NCBI RefSeq assembly: GCF_014490785.1 | Contig: NZ_CP051488.1 | Location: 3,720,001 to 3,784,000, forward strand | Origin: Kosakonia sp. SMBL-WEM22 | GTDB lineage: Bacteria > Pseudomonadota > Gammaproteobacteria > Enterobacterales > Enterobacteriaceae | Direction of reading: 5' to 3' | Length of the DNA stretch: 64,000 nucleotides | Shown here: positions 9,275-22,874 of the stretch, piece by piece | Numbering within the stretch: position 1 is the first letter of the stretch | Layout: every line of letters begins with the position of its first letter | Made by a program: the position numbers and the translations under genes | The notes under the pieces: model-generated | What the model saw: the letters and a program-made list of their open reading frames with translations, nothing else | Told to the model about the DNA's origin: nothing | The model's database searches: none

Positions 9275-9598
9275 ATGAACAAAGCCCTTCTGTTAAGCAC
9301 CCTTTTACTCACCGGCTGTAGCCATATGGCGAACGATGGCTGGAGCGGCCAGGATAAAGCGCAGCACTTTCTCGCCTCGGCGATGCTCTCAGCCGCAGGC
9401 AATGAGTATGCGCAGCATCAGGGCATCAGCCGCGATCGCAGTGCCCTTTTTGGTGTGATGTTTTCGGTAAGCCTTGGTGCGTCGAAGGAGCTTTGGGACA
9501 GCCGCCCGGCGGGGAGCGGCTGGAGCTGGAAGGATTTCGCCTGGGATGTTGCCGGTGCCACAACGGGCTATGCCGTGTGGCAGCTGGCTGAACGTTAA
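9275..9598 (+). CDS. yfiM: Lipoprotein YfiM
   Basis: Small predicted lipoprotein of unknown function, 107 residues. The start at 9275 gives a signal peptide ending in a lipobox (LLTGC), with Cys about position 15. The rest contains the conserved DKAQHFLASA segment and a weakly hydrophobic C-terminus. Its stop overlaps the end of the convergent kgtP by four bases. Position between pssA and kgtP matches E. coli yfiM. Confidence 0.88.
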   Translation: MNKALLLSTLLLTGCSHMANDGWSGQDKAQHFLASAMLSAAGNEYAQHQGISRDRSALFGVMFSVSLGASKELWDSRPAGSGWSWKDFAWDVAGATTGYAVWQLAER

Positions 9599-10893
9599 AG
9601 CCGTATGCCCTTCCCTTTGCGATGTAGCATCAGCGATACCAGAAATGCCACTGCGCCCATAGCGGTAACATACCAGAAGAAAGCCGTTTCGAAACCGACT
9701 GATTTTAACGACAGCGCCACGTATTCGGCCGAGCCACCAAACACCGCATTGGCCACGGCGTAAGATAAGCCAACGCCCAGGGCGCGCACCTGCGCCGGGA
9801 ACATCTCCGCTTTCAATATCCCACTGATTGAGGTGTAGAAACTGGCAATCACCAGCGCAAGCATAACAAGCGCGAAAGCGGCATAGGGTGAGGTGACGCT
9901 GTGCAGTGCTGTCAGGATCGGTACCGTACAGACGGTCGCCAGCCCACCAAATAACAGCATGGATGTACGACGGCCGATACGATCGGACAAGGCACCAATA
10001 ATCGGCTGGATCAGCATAAAAACGAACAGCGCGGCGGTCATGATGACACTGGCGACGTTCGCATGCATGCCAGCTGTGTTGACCAGGTATTTCTGCATGT
10101 AGGTGGTAAAGGTGTAGAAGGTGAGCGAGCCGCCGGCCGTGAAGCCAAGCACCATTAGAAATGCTTTGCGGTTGCGCCACAATCCTTTCATGGAACCAGC
10201 TTCTTTCAGGGAACGCACGTCATGCTGGGAGGTTTCATCAAGCTGGCGGCGTAACCAGAGCGCGACAATAGCCAGCGCAGCGCCCAGAGCGAAAGGTATA
10301 CGCCATCCCCAGGCCCTAAGCTCCGAGTCCTCCATCACCTGCTGCAGGATCACTACAACCAGTAATGCCAGCAGTTGTCCGCCAATCAGGGTAACGTACT
10401 GAAATGACGCATAAAACCCTTTGCGCCCTTCTATTGCCACCTCACTCATATAGGTCGCGCTTGTGCCGTACTCACCACCGACCGACAGCCCCTGGAAGAG
10501 ACGAGCCAACAGCAGCAATGCTGGCGCCCAAGTTCCGATGGTTTCATATCCCGGTAAGCACGCGATCACCAATGAGCCTAAACACATCATGCAGACGGAG
10601 ATCAGCATCGATCTTTTACGCCCGTGCCGATCGGCAATACGACCGAATAACCAGCCACCGATAGGACGCATCAAAAAACCCGCGGCAAAGACACCGGCAG
10701 TCTGAAGAAGTTGGGTGGTAGGGTTACCTTGCGGAAAAAAGATGTGCGCGAAATAGAGGGAGCAAAAAGAATAGACGTAAAAATCGAACCACTCTACCAG
10801 ATTCCCCGAAGAGGCGCCGACGATAGCCCATACCCGGCGACGCGTATCGCTGCTGGTTAGCGATTCACTGTTTTTCTTGCTGTTTTCAGCCAT
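9595..10893 (-). CDS. kgtP: Alpha-ketoglutarate permease KgtP
   Basis: Inner-membrane MFS proton symporter for alpha-ketoglutarate, 432 residues with about 12 hydrophobic segments. The MFS signature GRIADRHGRKR follows TM2 and its repeat GALSDRIGRR follows TM8; the metabolite:H+ symporter segment GLSVGGEYGTSATYMSE is intact. It converges with yfiM with a 4-base overlap. The upstream 250 bp to the rRNA terminator presumably holds its promoter. Confidence 0.95.
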   Translation of the reverse strand: MAENSKKNSESLTSSDTRRRVWAIVGASSGNLVEWFDFYVYSFCSLYFAHIFFPQGNPTTQLLQTAGVFAAGFLMRPIGGWLFGRIADRHGRKRSMLISVCMMCLGSLVIACLPGYETIGTWAPALLLLARLFQGLSVGGEYGTSATYMSEVAIEGRKGFYASFQYVTLIGGQLLALLVVVILQQVMEDSELRAWGWRIPFALGAALAIVALWLRRQLDETSQHDVRSLKEAGSMKGLWRNRKAFLMVLGFTAGGSLTFYTFTTYMQKYLVNTAGMHANVASVIMTAALFVFMLIQPIIGALSDRIGRRTSMLLFGGLATVCTVPILTALHSVTSPYAAFALVMLALVIASFYTSISGILKAEMFPAQVRALGVGLSYAVANAVFGGSAEYVALSLKSVGFETAFFWYVTAMGAVAFLVSLMLHRKGKGIRL

Positions 10894-11144
10894 TAGAATG
10901 TAACTCCTGCTTACAATAGGTATTATTTTTAGAGCGAACGTCCCTGCTCAATGTGGACAAAAGAGTGCGATGTTACATCTTTGTTATGTCCAAAAGGTGA
11001 TAGATCTCGCATTTTGGCCCAGGGAGGTAAGTAATTAAGATTATGACCAGGCGGACAAATTTATAGTGATACATTACGGCGGCGGGCTTATAAGCTAAGG
11101 GATTAACAATGCTTTCAGCAAGCCAGGCGATAGGGAAAAAGAAT
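10894..11144. other. Intergenic region upstream of kgtP
   Basis: AT-rich stretch between the kgtP start and the rRNA terminator. It should contain the kgtP promoter, but no element could be assigned with confidence and no conserved ORF was seen. Confidence 0.4.
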
Positions 11145-11176
11145 AGCAAAAAGCCTCATGCTTTCGCATGAGGCTT
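11145..11176 (-). terminator. rRNA operon terminator
   Basis: A strong hairpin (AGCCTCATGC, GAAA loop, GCATGAGGCT) is followed on the minus strand by TTTTTGC, 13 bases past the 5S gene. Confidence 0.9.
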
Positions 11177-11188
11177 TCGCTTTGTTTG

Positions 11189-11308
11189 ATGCCTGGCAGT
11201 TCCCTACTCTCGCATGGGGAGACCCCACACTACCATCGGCGCTACGGCGTTTCACTTCTGAGTTCGGCATGGGGTCAGGTGGGACCACCGCGCTGTTGCC
11301 GCCAGGCA
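11189..11308 (-). rRNA. rrf: 5S ribosomal RNA
   Basis: 120 nt. Begins TGCCTGGCGGC and ends CTGCCAGGCAT on the minus strand, giving the closed terminal helix expected of 5S rRNA. The body matches the enterobacterial 5S sequence. Confidence 0.98.
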
Positions 11309-11317
11309 AATTCTTTG

Positions 11318-11440
11318 TGCTCCGTCCTGTGTCTTTTACGCCGCTTCTGCGTTGGCTGCCTTCGCTCGCAACAGTCACATACTTCAGTATGCTCCTGTCG
11401 TCTCGTCTCAGTTGCCGCCTTGCTGCTGCGTAAAATCCTT
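11318..11440 (-). repeat. ERIC-like element in the 23S-5S spacer
   Basis: On the minus strand the spacer reads GACAGGAGCATACTGAAGT... then GTGACTGTTGCGAGCGAAGG and CAGCCAACGCAGAAGCGGC. This follows the ERIC/IRU core (AGGAGCTTACATAAGTAAGTGACT...GAGCGA..GCAGCCAAC). Boundaries are approximate. Confidence 0.65.
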
Positions 11441-11507
11441 CGGACTTAACATCTAATCTGGTATCAGCTGAAAATCTTCTCTCACGCCAAAACATCTTCG
11501 GCGTTGT

Positions 11508-14413
<2,906 letters not shown>

Positions 14414-14614
14414 TCACAACCCGAAGATGTTTCGAGAACACCTTAAGTTGCGAAAATTTGAGAGACTCACAGAACAATTCGCATTGTTCAGTGTTTCAAT
14501 TTTCAGCTTGATCCAGATTTTTAAAGAGCAAATATCTCAGACATGACTCGCTGTTCACACAGGAATCAGGTTTGAGATACATCGGCAGGTGACTTTCACT
14601 CACAGACCAGCAAG

Positions 14615-14690
14615 TGGCGTCCCCTAGGGGATTCGAACCCCTGTTACCGCCGTGAAAGGGCGGTGTCCTGGGCCTCTAGACGAAGGGGAC
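14615..14690 (-). tRNA. gltW: tRNA-Glu (anticodon UUC)
   Basis: 76 nt with CCA encoded. Begins GTCCCCTTCGTCTAGAGGCC, carries the anticodon stem-loop CCGCC-CTTTCAC-GGCGG with anticodon TTC, the T-arm GGTTCGAATCC, and acceptor GGGGACG. It is located in the 16S-23S spacer as in rrnB/C/E/G-type operons; the name gltW follows the rrnG position next to clpB. Confidence 0.96.
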
Positions 14691-14774
14691 ACAAAGTCTC
14701 ACTCGCAAGACGCCTTGCTATTTACTTTTCATCAGACAATCTGTGTGAGCACTACAGGGAAAGGTTCTTTAAGG

Positions 14775-16316
<1,542 letters not shown>

Positions 16317-16494
16317 AAAGTTTGATGCTCATCGAATTAAACCGTAATGAATTACGTGTTCACCCGTGAGACTTGGTATTCATTTAGTGTCCGAAGACAT
16401 TAAGAATCCATGTCACCTGAGTGCCCACACAGATTGTCTGATAAATTGTTAAAGAGCAGTGCCGCTTCGCTTTTCGCTGCGGCGCGGGGTGTGC

Positions 16495-16522
16495 ATATTA
16501 CGCTTTCCCGCTGTGAAGTCAA
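16495..16522 (-). promoter_or_regulatory. rrn P2 promoter
   Basis: Minus strand TTGACT, 16-bp spacer, TAATAT, upstream of 16S. It lies about 100 bp downstream of P1, the usual tandem rRNA promoter layout. Confidence 0.8.
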
Positions 16523-16592
16523 CTGATTATTTTCAGATTTCTTCACCTGACAGACCGGTGTGTTTGCCGTTGTGCCGTGTCAGTGGAGGCGC

Positions 16593-16620
16593 ATTATAGG
16601 CAGTTAATTCCTGCTGACAA
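16593..16620 (-). promoter_or_regulatory. rrn P1 promoter
   Basis: Minus strand TTGTCA, 16-bp spacer, TATAAT, followed by a GC-rich discriminator (GCGCCTCC) typical of stringent control. An A-rich UP-type segment (TTTTTTTCAAATT) lies just upstream. The leader 16317-16590 carries boxA-like and RNase III-processing segments and no gene. Confidence 0.88.
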
Positions 16621-16702
16621 CCCCTAATTTGAAAAAAATCACCGTTCGCTCACTTTCCAGGCAGAAAATGCGAAAGAGCTCCATTTCTGCACTTTTTTTA
16701 AA

Positions 16703-16728
16703 CAAAAACGGGCCCCAAAAGGCCCGTT
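16703..16728 (-). terminator. clpB terminator
   Basis: Minus strand AACGGGCC, TTTT loop, GGGGCCCGTT then T-rich, just past the clpB stop. Confidence 0.8.
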
Positions 16729-16744
16729 TCCCATTTCTCATCTT

Positions 16745-19318
16745 TTATTGAACAGCAACAATGCGGTCATCTTTCACCGCCAGCTGTATCGGCTGACCTG
16801 GAATCAGGGTACCGGAGAGGATCTGCTGCGCCAGCGGGTTCTCTATCTGTTGCTGGATCGCACGTTTCAACGGTCGTGCGCCATACACCGGATCGTATCC
16901 ATTTGCGCTAAGCAGTTTCAGCGCCTCGTCAGACAGCGTCACACTATAGCCGCGCTCTTCAAGACGTTTATACAACCGTTGCAGCTGAATCTGCGCAATA
17001 GACGCAATGTGTTTTTCACCTAACGGATGGAACACCACGACTTCATCTATACGGTTGATGAATTCAGGACGGAAGCTCTGGCTCACCACGCCCATCACCA
17101 GCTCTTTCATATGGCCGTAGTCGAGATCGCCAAAACGTTCCTGAATCAGATCCGATCCCAGGTTTGAGGTCATGATGACCACCGTATTACGGAAGTCTAC
17201 CGTTCTCCCCTGCCCGTCCGTCAGCCGCCCATCATCGAGCACCTGCAACAGAATGTTGAAGACATCCGGGTGCGCTTTCTCAACTTCGTCCAGCAGAATG
17301 ACGGAGTAGGGACGCCGACGAACTGCTTCCGTCAGATAACCGCCCTCTTCATATCCGACATAGCCCGGAGGCGCACCAACCAGCCGCGACACGGAGTGTT
17401 TCTCCATAAACTCAGACATGTCGATACGCACCATGGCGTCGTCGCTATCAAACATAAAGTTTGCCAGCGCTTTGCACAGCTCGGTTTTCCCGACCCCGGT
17501 CGGACCAAGGAAGAGGAAGGAGCCAATCGGGCGGTTCGGATCGGACAGCCCTGCGCGGCTGCGGCGAATGGCGTTAGAGACCGCATCGACAGCCTCATCC
17601 TGACCAATCACGCGATGATGCAGGTCGTGCTCCATGCGCAGCAGTTTCTCACGCTCACCTTCCATCATTCGCGAAACGGGGATACCGGTCCAGCGCGCCA
17701 GCACTTCGGCGATCTCAGCATCGGTTACACGGTTACGCAGCAGGCGCATAGTTTTGCCTTCACTCTGAGTAGAGGCCGCCAGCTGTTTCTCCAGCTCAGG
17801 GATTTTGCCATACTGCAATTCAGACATTCTGCCCAGATCGCCATTACGACGCGCCTGTTCCATAGCAATTTTCGCCTGCTCAAGCTCGGCTTTAATCGTC
17901 TGCGTTCCGGAAAGGGAAGCTTTTTCGGCTTTCCACTCCTCTTCCAGGGAGGAGTATTGGCGCTCTTTCTCCTCCAGCTCCTCATTCAGCATTTCGAGGC
18001 GTTTTTTACTCGCGTCATCAGACTCTTTCATCAACGCGCGCTGTTCCAGTTTGAGCTGAATAATGCGCCGGTCAAGCCGATCGAGTTCTTCAGGCTTCGA
18101 ATCAATCTGCATACGAATGCTGGATGCCGCTTCATCAATCAGGTCGATCGCTTTATCCGGCAACTGCCGATCGGCGATGTAGCGATGCGATAGCGATGCC
18201 GCCGCGACAATTGCCGGGTCGGTGATCTGCACATGGTGGTGCAGCTCGTAGCGCTCTTTCAGGCCGCGCAGAATCGCGATGGTGTCTTCAACCGAAGGTT
18301 CCGCCACCAGCACTTTCTGGAAACGGCGCTCCAGCGCGGCATCTTTTTCGATGTACTGACGATACTCATCAAGCGTAGTTGCGCCAACGCAGTGCAGCTC
18401 ACCGCGCGCCAGTGCCGGTTTCAGCATGTTCCCGGCATCCATTGCGCCATCGGCTTTACCGGCACCGACCATGGTGTGCAACTCATCAATAAACAGGATG
18501 ACATTACCCTCCTGTTTGGAAAGATCGTTGAGCACACCTTTCAGGCGCTCCTCAAACTCACCGCGATATTTTGCCCCGGCGACCAGCGCGCCCATATCCA
18601 GTGCCAGTACGCGACGGCCCTTCAGCCCTTCCGGCACTTCGCCATTCACAATGCGCTGCGCCAGCCCTTCAACAATGGCAGTTTTACCGACACCCGGCTC
18701 ACCAATTAATACCGGGTTGTTTTTAGTACGGCGCTGCAGCACCTGGATGGTACGGCGGATCTCTTCGTCACGACCAATAACCGGGTCAAGTTTGCCCTGC
18801 TCGGCCCGTTCGGTCAGATCGACGGTAAATTTTTTCAAGGCCTGACGTTGGTCTTCAGCCCCCTGATCGTTCACGTTCTCTCCCCCACGCATCTGCTCGA
18901 TAGCCTGGGTCACATTCGCGGTCGTTGCGCCAGCGGATTTCAGCAAATCCGTCAGCGTGCCGCGTGACTCCAGCGCAGCCAGAACAAACAGCTCTGACGA
19001 TATAAAGTTATCACCCCGTTTTTGCGCCAGCTTGTCGCAAAGGTTAAGCACGCGCATCAAATCCTGCGAAGGCTGCACATCACCGCCGGTACCTTCCACC
19101 TGGGGTAAGCGGCTCAGCGCCTGTTCGATGGCAATACGTAACTGGCCAGCATTGACACCGGCAGAGGTTAATAAAGGTTGAACCGAACCGCCTTCCTGGT
19201 TCAGTAAAGCGCTCATTAAATGAAGTGGTTCGATGAATTGGTTGTCGTGCCCCAGTGAGAGTGACTGGGCATCGGCAAGAGCAAGCTGGAATTTATTGGT
19301 AAGACGATCCAGACGCAT
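16745..19318 (-). CDS. clpB: Protein disaggregase ClpB (Hsp104 family)
   Basis: AAA+ hexameric chaperone that extracts polypeptides from aggregates with DnaK/DnaJ/GrpE. 857 residues from the start at 19318 (MRLDRLTNKFQ), equal to E. coli; the ATG four codons upstream is less likely. Order: Clp N-domain (1-145), AAA1 with Walker A GEPGVGKT and Walker B ILFIDE, the coiled-coil M-domain (about 410-525), AAA2 with GPTGVGKT and VILLDEVEKA, and the substrate loop GAPPGYVGYEEGG. A sigma-32 promoter lies upstream. Confidence 0.98.
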   Translation of the reverse strand: MRLDRLTNKFQLALADAQSLSLGHDNQFIEPLHLMSALLNQEGGSVQPLLTSAGVNAGQLRIAIEQALSRLPQVEGTGGDVQPSQDLMRVLNLCDKLAQKRGDNFISSELFVLAALESRGTLTDLLKSAGATTANVTQAIEQMRGGENVNDQGAEDQRQALKKFTVDLTERAEQGKLDPVIGRDEEIRRTIQVLQRRTKNNPVLIGEPGVGKTAIVEGLAQRIVNGEVPEGLKGRRVLALDMGALVAGAKYRGEFEERLKGVLNDLSKQEGNVILFIDELHTMVGAGKADGAMDAGNMLKPALARGELHCVGATTLDEYRQYIEKDAALERRFQKVLVAEPSVEDTIAILRGLKERYELHHHVQITDPAIVAAASLSHRYIADRQLPDKAIDLIDEAASSIRMQIDSKPEELDRLDRRIIQLKLEQRALMKESDDASKKRLEMLNEELEEKERQYSSLEEEWKAEKASLSGTQTIKAELEQAKIAMEQARRNGDLGRMSELQYGKIPELEKQLAASTQSEGKTMRLLRNRVTDAEIAEVLARWTGIPVSRMMEGEREKLLRMEHDLHHRVIGQDEAVDAVSNAIRRSRAGLSDPNRPIGSFLFLGPTGVGKTELCKALANFMFDSDDAMVRIDMSEFMEKHSVSRLVGAPPGYVGYEEGGYLTEAVRRRPYSVILLDEVEKAHPDVFNILLQVLDDGRLTDGQGRTVDFRNTVVIMTSNLGSDLIQERFGDLDYGHMKELVMGVVSQSFRPEFINRIDEVVVFHPLGEKHIASIAQIQLQRLYKRLEERGYSVTLSDEALKLLSANGYDPVYGARPLKRAIQQQIENPLAQQILSGTLIPGQPIQLAVKDDRIVAVQ

Positions 19319-19357
19319 AACTCCTCCCATAACAGGTCAAATTTGCTACTGGAGATT

Positions 19358-19385
19358 AAATGAGGTCATCCCTCAATTATTCAAG
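19358..19385 (-). promoter_or_regulatory. Sigma-32 heat-shock promoter of clpB
   Basis: Minus strand CTTGAA, 14-bp spacer, CCTCATTT, matching the sigma-32 consensus (CTTGAA N13-15 CCCCATNT) with one change. It lies 40 bp upstream of the clpB start and explains heat-shock expression. Confidence 0.85.
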
Positions 19386-19446
19386 GTGATTGACCTGATT
19401 TATGCGAAGAAAACTTACGCGTGCTGGATCGTCTTGATTCGCTAGG

Positions 19447-20178
19447 TTATATCAGCCAAATGAAACTTGCCATACGCCCGGTCGTCTTGTCCCGACGGTA
19501 TGAGAAAAAATCACTCTGCTGGCTGAAGGTGCAGTGTTCGCCGCCGTAGATATGCTCAACGCCGACGCTTGCCAGCCGCTGACGCGCCAGCTGATAAATA
19601 TCAGCAAAATATTTTTCACCCTGCGGGCGAAACGCGCTTTCGGCTGCGGCATCGTGAGCCATAAATGCTTCACGCACTTCCGGCCCCACTTCGAACGCTT
19701 GCGGACCAATCGCCGGGCCAAGCCACGCCAGCACGTTTTCAGGTTTGTCGGCAAAACAAGCTATCGTCTCTTCCAGCACGCCGGCGCAAAGCCCGCGCCA
19801 GCCAGCATGAGCTGCCGCCACTTCACTGCCATCCCGGTTACAAAACAGTACCGGCAGGCAGTCGGCGGTCATCACTGCGCACACCGTGCCCGGCGTATTA
19901 CTGTATGAAGCATCCGCGCGTTTCGAGGAGTAGGGCTCGCCGTCGAGCTTCAACACCGCCGTGCCATGCACCTGCTCGAGCCAGACCGGTTTTGAAGGCA
20001 AACCCGCCGCCGCAAACAGGCGCGCGCGGTTCTCTTCGACATGCTCGCTGTTATCACCGCAGTGCGCACCGAGGTTCAGGGCATCATAGGGCGGCAGGCT
20101 TACGCCGCCGATACGCGTTGAGCTGCAGGCCGCCACGCCTTTCGGCAGCGGCCAGTCCGGGACGATCAGTTTGGTCAT
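19447..20178 (-). CDS. pgeF: Peptidoglycan editing factor PgeF (YfiH, laccase-domain)
   Basis: Multicopper-oxidoreductase-fold protein that prevents L-Ser from replacing L-Ala in peptidoglycan stem peptides; homologues also act on purine nucleosides. 243 residues. The conserved metal-site segments are seen: NLGAHCGDN, MTADCLPVLF, AAAHAGWRGL and GPAIGPQAFEVG. Its start overlaps the rluD stop by four bases (ATGA), so the two are translationally coupled. Confidence 0.93.
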   Translation of the reverse strand: MTKLIVPDWPLPKGVAACSSTRIGGVSLPPYDALNLGAHCGDNSEHVEENRARLFAAAGLPSKPVWLEQVHGTAVLKLDGEPYSSKRADASYSNTPGTVCAVMTADCLPVLFCNRDGSEVAAAHAGWRGLCAGVLEETIACFADKPENVLAWLGPAIGPQAFEVGPEVREAFMAHDAAAESAFRPQGEKYFADIYQLARQRLASVGVEHIYGGEHCTFSQQSDFFSYRRDKTTGRMASFIWLI

Positions 20179-21155
20179 AACCAGGCGACATCATCCTTAT
20201 GGGTTTCAAAATCCGCGCGCATGGCGGCGATCAGATCGACCATATCTTGTGGAATCGGTGCATGCCACTCCATTTCGATACCGCTAATCGGATGGTAGAG
20301 ACGCAGCATGGTCGCGTGCAGCGCCTGGCGGTCAAACTTGCGCAGCGCATCAATAAACTCATCCGACGCGCCTTTCGGCGGACGAGGACGACCACCATAG
20401 AGCTGATCGCCCACCAGCGGATGGGTGATATGCGCCATATGCACACGGATCTGGTGCGTACGGCCGGTCTCAAGGCGCAGACGCAAACGCGTATGGATGC
20501 GGAAATGCTCCATAATGCGGTAGTGCGTCACGGCCGGTTTGCCCATCGGGTGAACGGACATATGGGTGCGTTTGGTGGGATGGCGGCTGATAGGCTCCTC
20601 CACCGTACCGCCCGCAGTCATGTGACCGATAGCGACCGCTTCATATTCACGGGTGATTTCACGCAGCTGCAAAGATTCAACCAGTCGGGTTTGCGCCGGA
20701 ACGGTTTTCGCGACCACCATCAGGCCGGTGGTGTCTTTATCCAGACGGTGCACAATACCGGCGCGCGGCACGTCGGCAATCGGCGGATAGTAGTGAAGTA
20801 GGGCATTCAGCACAGTGCCGTCAGGGTTACCGGCGCCGGGATGGACGACAAAGTCGCGCGGCTTATTAATGACCAGAATGTCGTCATCTTCATAGACGAT
20901 ATTGAGAGGAATATCCTGCGGCTCAAAGCGCGCTTCCTCTTCAATTTCCGCATTGATGGCAATGCGCTCACCGCCCAATACTTTCTCTTTCGGTTTGTCG
21001 CTAACGACATCGTTGACCAGTACGCGCTGATCGAGAATCCATTCTTTTATACGCGAACGTGAATAATCAGGGAACAATTCGGCCAAAGCCTGATCTAAGC
21101 GTTGACCGAGTTGATTCTCGGATACCGTTGCGGTGAGTTGTACCAGTTGTGCCAT
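20175..21155 (-). CDS. rluD: 23S rRNA pseudouridine(1911/1915/1917) synthase RluD
   Basis: Modifies helix 69 of 23S rRNA. 326 residues: an N-terminal S4 RNA-binding domain (SRSRIKEWI region) and the RluA-type catalytic domain with the catalytic aspartate in IVHRLDKDTTGLMVVAK and the conserved RTHQIRVHMAHI block. It forms an operon with pgeF and is divergent from bamD. Confidence 0.96.
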   Translation of the reverse strand: MAQLVQLTATVSENQLGQRLDQALAELFPDYSRSRIKEWILDQRVLVNDVVSDKPKEKVLGGERIAINAEIEEEARFEPQDIPLNIVYEDDDILVINKPRDFVVHPGAGNPDGTVLNALLHYYPPIADVPRAGIVHRLDKDTTGLMVVAKTVPAQTRLVESLQLREITREYEAVAIGHMTAGGTVEEPISRHPTKRTHMSVHPMGKPAVTHYRIMEHFRIHTRLRLRLETGRTHQIRVHMAHITHPLVGDQLYGGRPRPPKGASDEFIDALRKFDRQALHATMLRLYHPISGIEMEWHAPIPQDMVDLIAAMRADFETHKDDVAWL

Positions 21156-21286
21156 ATACAGCTTCTTCGTTAACGTTGGGTTTTACGGCTTCGCCGTTTA
21201 ATATAGTGTGCTATTGTAGCTGGTCTTAGTCGGGAGCAGGAGTAAAGAATCTCCCGCATGAACATTCTGAGGAAAGTCTAAACGTT

Positions 21287-22024
21287 ATGACGCGCTTGAA
21301 ATATCTGGTGGCAGCCGCCACGTTAAGTCTGGCTTTGGCAGGTTGCTCCGGTTCTAAGGAAGAGGTGCCTGATAATCCACCAAACGAAATCTACGCGACC
21401 GCCCAGCAAAAGCTGCAAGACGGTAACTGGAAGGCGGCAATAACGCAACTGGAAGCTCTGGATAATCGTTATCCGTTTGGTCCTTACTCCCAGCAAGTGC
21501 AGTTAGATCTCATCTACGCCTACTACAAAAACGCCGATCTGCCGCTGGCGCAGGCTGCTATCGATCGCTTTATTCGTCTGAACCCAACTCACCCGAACAT
21601 CGATTACGTGATGTATATGCGCGGGTTGACCAACATGGCGCTTGATGACAGCGCGCTGCAGGGCTTCTTCGGCGTTGACCGCAGCGACCGCGATCCGGCT
21701 CATGCGCGTGATGCGTTCAATGACTTCTCACGTCTGGTGCGCGGTTACCCGCAAAGTCAATATGCGACCGATGCCAGCAAGCGTCTGGTCTACCTGAAAG
21801 ATCGCCTGGCCAAGTATGAATACTCCGTCGCGCAGTACTACACCGATCGCGGTGCCTGGGTTGCGGTGACCAATCGCGTGGAAGGTATGCTGCGTGATTT
21901 CCCCGATACCAAAGCAACGCGTGATGCGCTGCCATTGATGGAGCGCGCTTACCGCGAGCTGCAGCTCAATGCGCAGGCTGACAAAGTGGCGAAAATTATC
22001 GCTGCTAACAACAGCAACGCATAA
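21287..22024 (+). CDS. bamD: Outer membrane assembly lipoprotein BamD
   Basis: Essential lipoprotein of the BAM complex that inserts beta-barrel proteins. 245 residues. The signal peptide ends in the lipobox LALAGC with Cys20; the mature part is built of TPR-like helices (for example ALDNRYPFGPYSQQVQLDLIYAYYKNADLPLA). It is divergent from rluD, and a clear hairpin terminator follows. Confidence 0.97.
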   Translation: MTRLKYLVAAATLSLALAGCSGSKEEVPDNPPNEIYATAQQKLQDGNWKAAITQLEALDNRYPFGPYSQQVQLDLIYAYYKNADLPLAQAAIDRFIRLNPTHPNIDYVMYMRGLTNMALDDSALQGFFGVDRSDRDPAHARDAFNDFSRLVRGYPQSQYATDASKRLVYLKDRLAKYEYSVAQYYTDRGAWVAVTNRVEGMLRDFPDTKATRDALPLMERAYRELQLNAQADKVAKIIAANNSNA

Positions 22025-22037
22025 CGTCAGTAAACGC

Positions 22038-22069
22038 AAAACGGCAGCCCGCGGGCTGCCGTTTTTTTA
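22038..22069 (+). terminator. bamD terminator
   Basis: AACGGCAGCCCGCGGGCTGCCGTT perfect stem followed by T7. Confidence 0.92.
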
Positions 22070-22292
22070 TCCGTTAAATGCATCGCTGTCGCGCTTTCGC
22101 GTCGATGTAACCTATCAACTATGACCGCTAACTTCTCATCCGACAAGCTAAATTTCGCCTCTTCCTGCCCTGCCTCACAAACCCCTCGTCTTTGACAAAA
22201 AGTGACAAAATTACGTGATTTTAATCACACATTTTGACATTAGGCGCGCTATGCTGAAATGACTTAGACGGAAAGACAGAGAGGTAAGATGT

Positions 22293-22628
22293 ATGACAAT
22301 GAACATTACCAGTAAACAAATGGAAATTACTCCGGCAATCCGCCAGCATGTCACCGACCGTCTCGCCAAACTGGATAAATGGCAAACTCAGCTGATTAAT
22401 CCCCATATCGTCCTCTCTAAAGAGCCTCAGGGTTTTACCGCCGATGCGACTATCAATACGCCTAACGGGCAGCTTGTCGCCAGCGCTAAACATGATGATA
22501 TGTATATCGCCATCAACGATTTGATCAACAAGCTGGAACGGCAGCTCAATAAAGTGCAGCACAAAGGCGAAGCGCGTCGCGCCGCAACATCGGTCAAAGA
22601 TGCCAACTTCGTTGAAGAAGAAGAGTAG
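22293..22628 (+). CDS. raiA: Ribosome-associated inhibitor RaiA (protein Y)
   Basis: Cold- and stationary-phase factor that binds the 30S decoding region and blocks translation initiation. 111 residues, two shorter than E. coli at the acidic C-terminus (NFVEEEE). The conserved N-terminal block MNITSKQMEITPAIRQHV and the basic helix HKGEARRAA are present. The 268 bp upstream holds no gene. Confidence 0.96.
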   Translation: MTMNITSKQMEITPAIRQHVTDRLAKLDKWQTQLINPHIVLSKEPQGFTADATINTPNGQLVASAKHDDMYIAINDLINKLERQLNKVQHKGEARRAATSVKDANFVEEEE

Positions 22629-22646
22629 TCTCTACATTGAGTTTCC

Positions 22647-22672
22647 AACGCGCCTGCGGGCGCGTTTTTTAT
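22647..22672 (+). terminator. raiA terminator
   Basis: AACGCGCCTGCGGGCGCGTT hairpin followed by a T run. Confidence 0.9.
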
Positions 22673-22727
22673 TGACAGAGCGAAAAGAGAGCAGTTACTT
22701 TAACTGCTTCGTTCGACAGGAAAAATG

Positions 22728-22778
22728 ATGAAAAATACCCCGTTTCTCTTCGCACTCTTTTTTACCTTCCCCAGTTAG
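22728..22778 (+). CDS. pheL: pheA leader peptide PheL
   Basis: 16-residue leader with five phenylalanines (MKNTPFLFALFFTFPS). Translation speed through the Phe codons senses charged tRNA-Phe and decides whether the downstream attenuator forms. It is too short to appear in ordinary ORF scans; an ATG one codon earlier is also possible. Confidence 0.9.
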   Translation: MKNTPFLFALFFTFPS

Positions 22779-22823
22779 GGAGGCGATTCGTTTTGTGAGA
22801 AAAAGTGCGAAGACGAACAATAA

Positions 22824-22850
22824 AGCCTCCCAACCCGGGAGGCTTTTTTA
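22824..22850 (+). promoter_or_regulatory. pheA attenuator terminator
   Basis: AGCCTCCC, AACCC loop, GGGAGGCT, then T6, between pheL and pheA. The preceding leader (about 22779-22823) would pair alternatively to form the antiterminator. Confidence 0.9.
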
Positions 22851-22874
22851 TTGATAACAATGAAAGGCAACAAC

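Noticed and set aside
9389..10180. 263-codon open frame overlapping yfiM and kgtP
   Set aside because: Runs in the wrong frame through kgtP, which is complete and recognisable.
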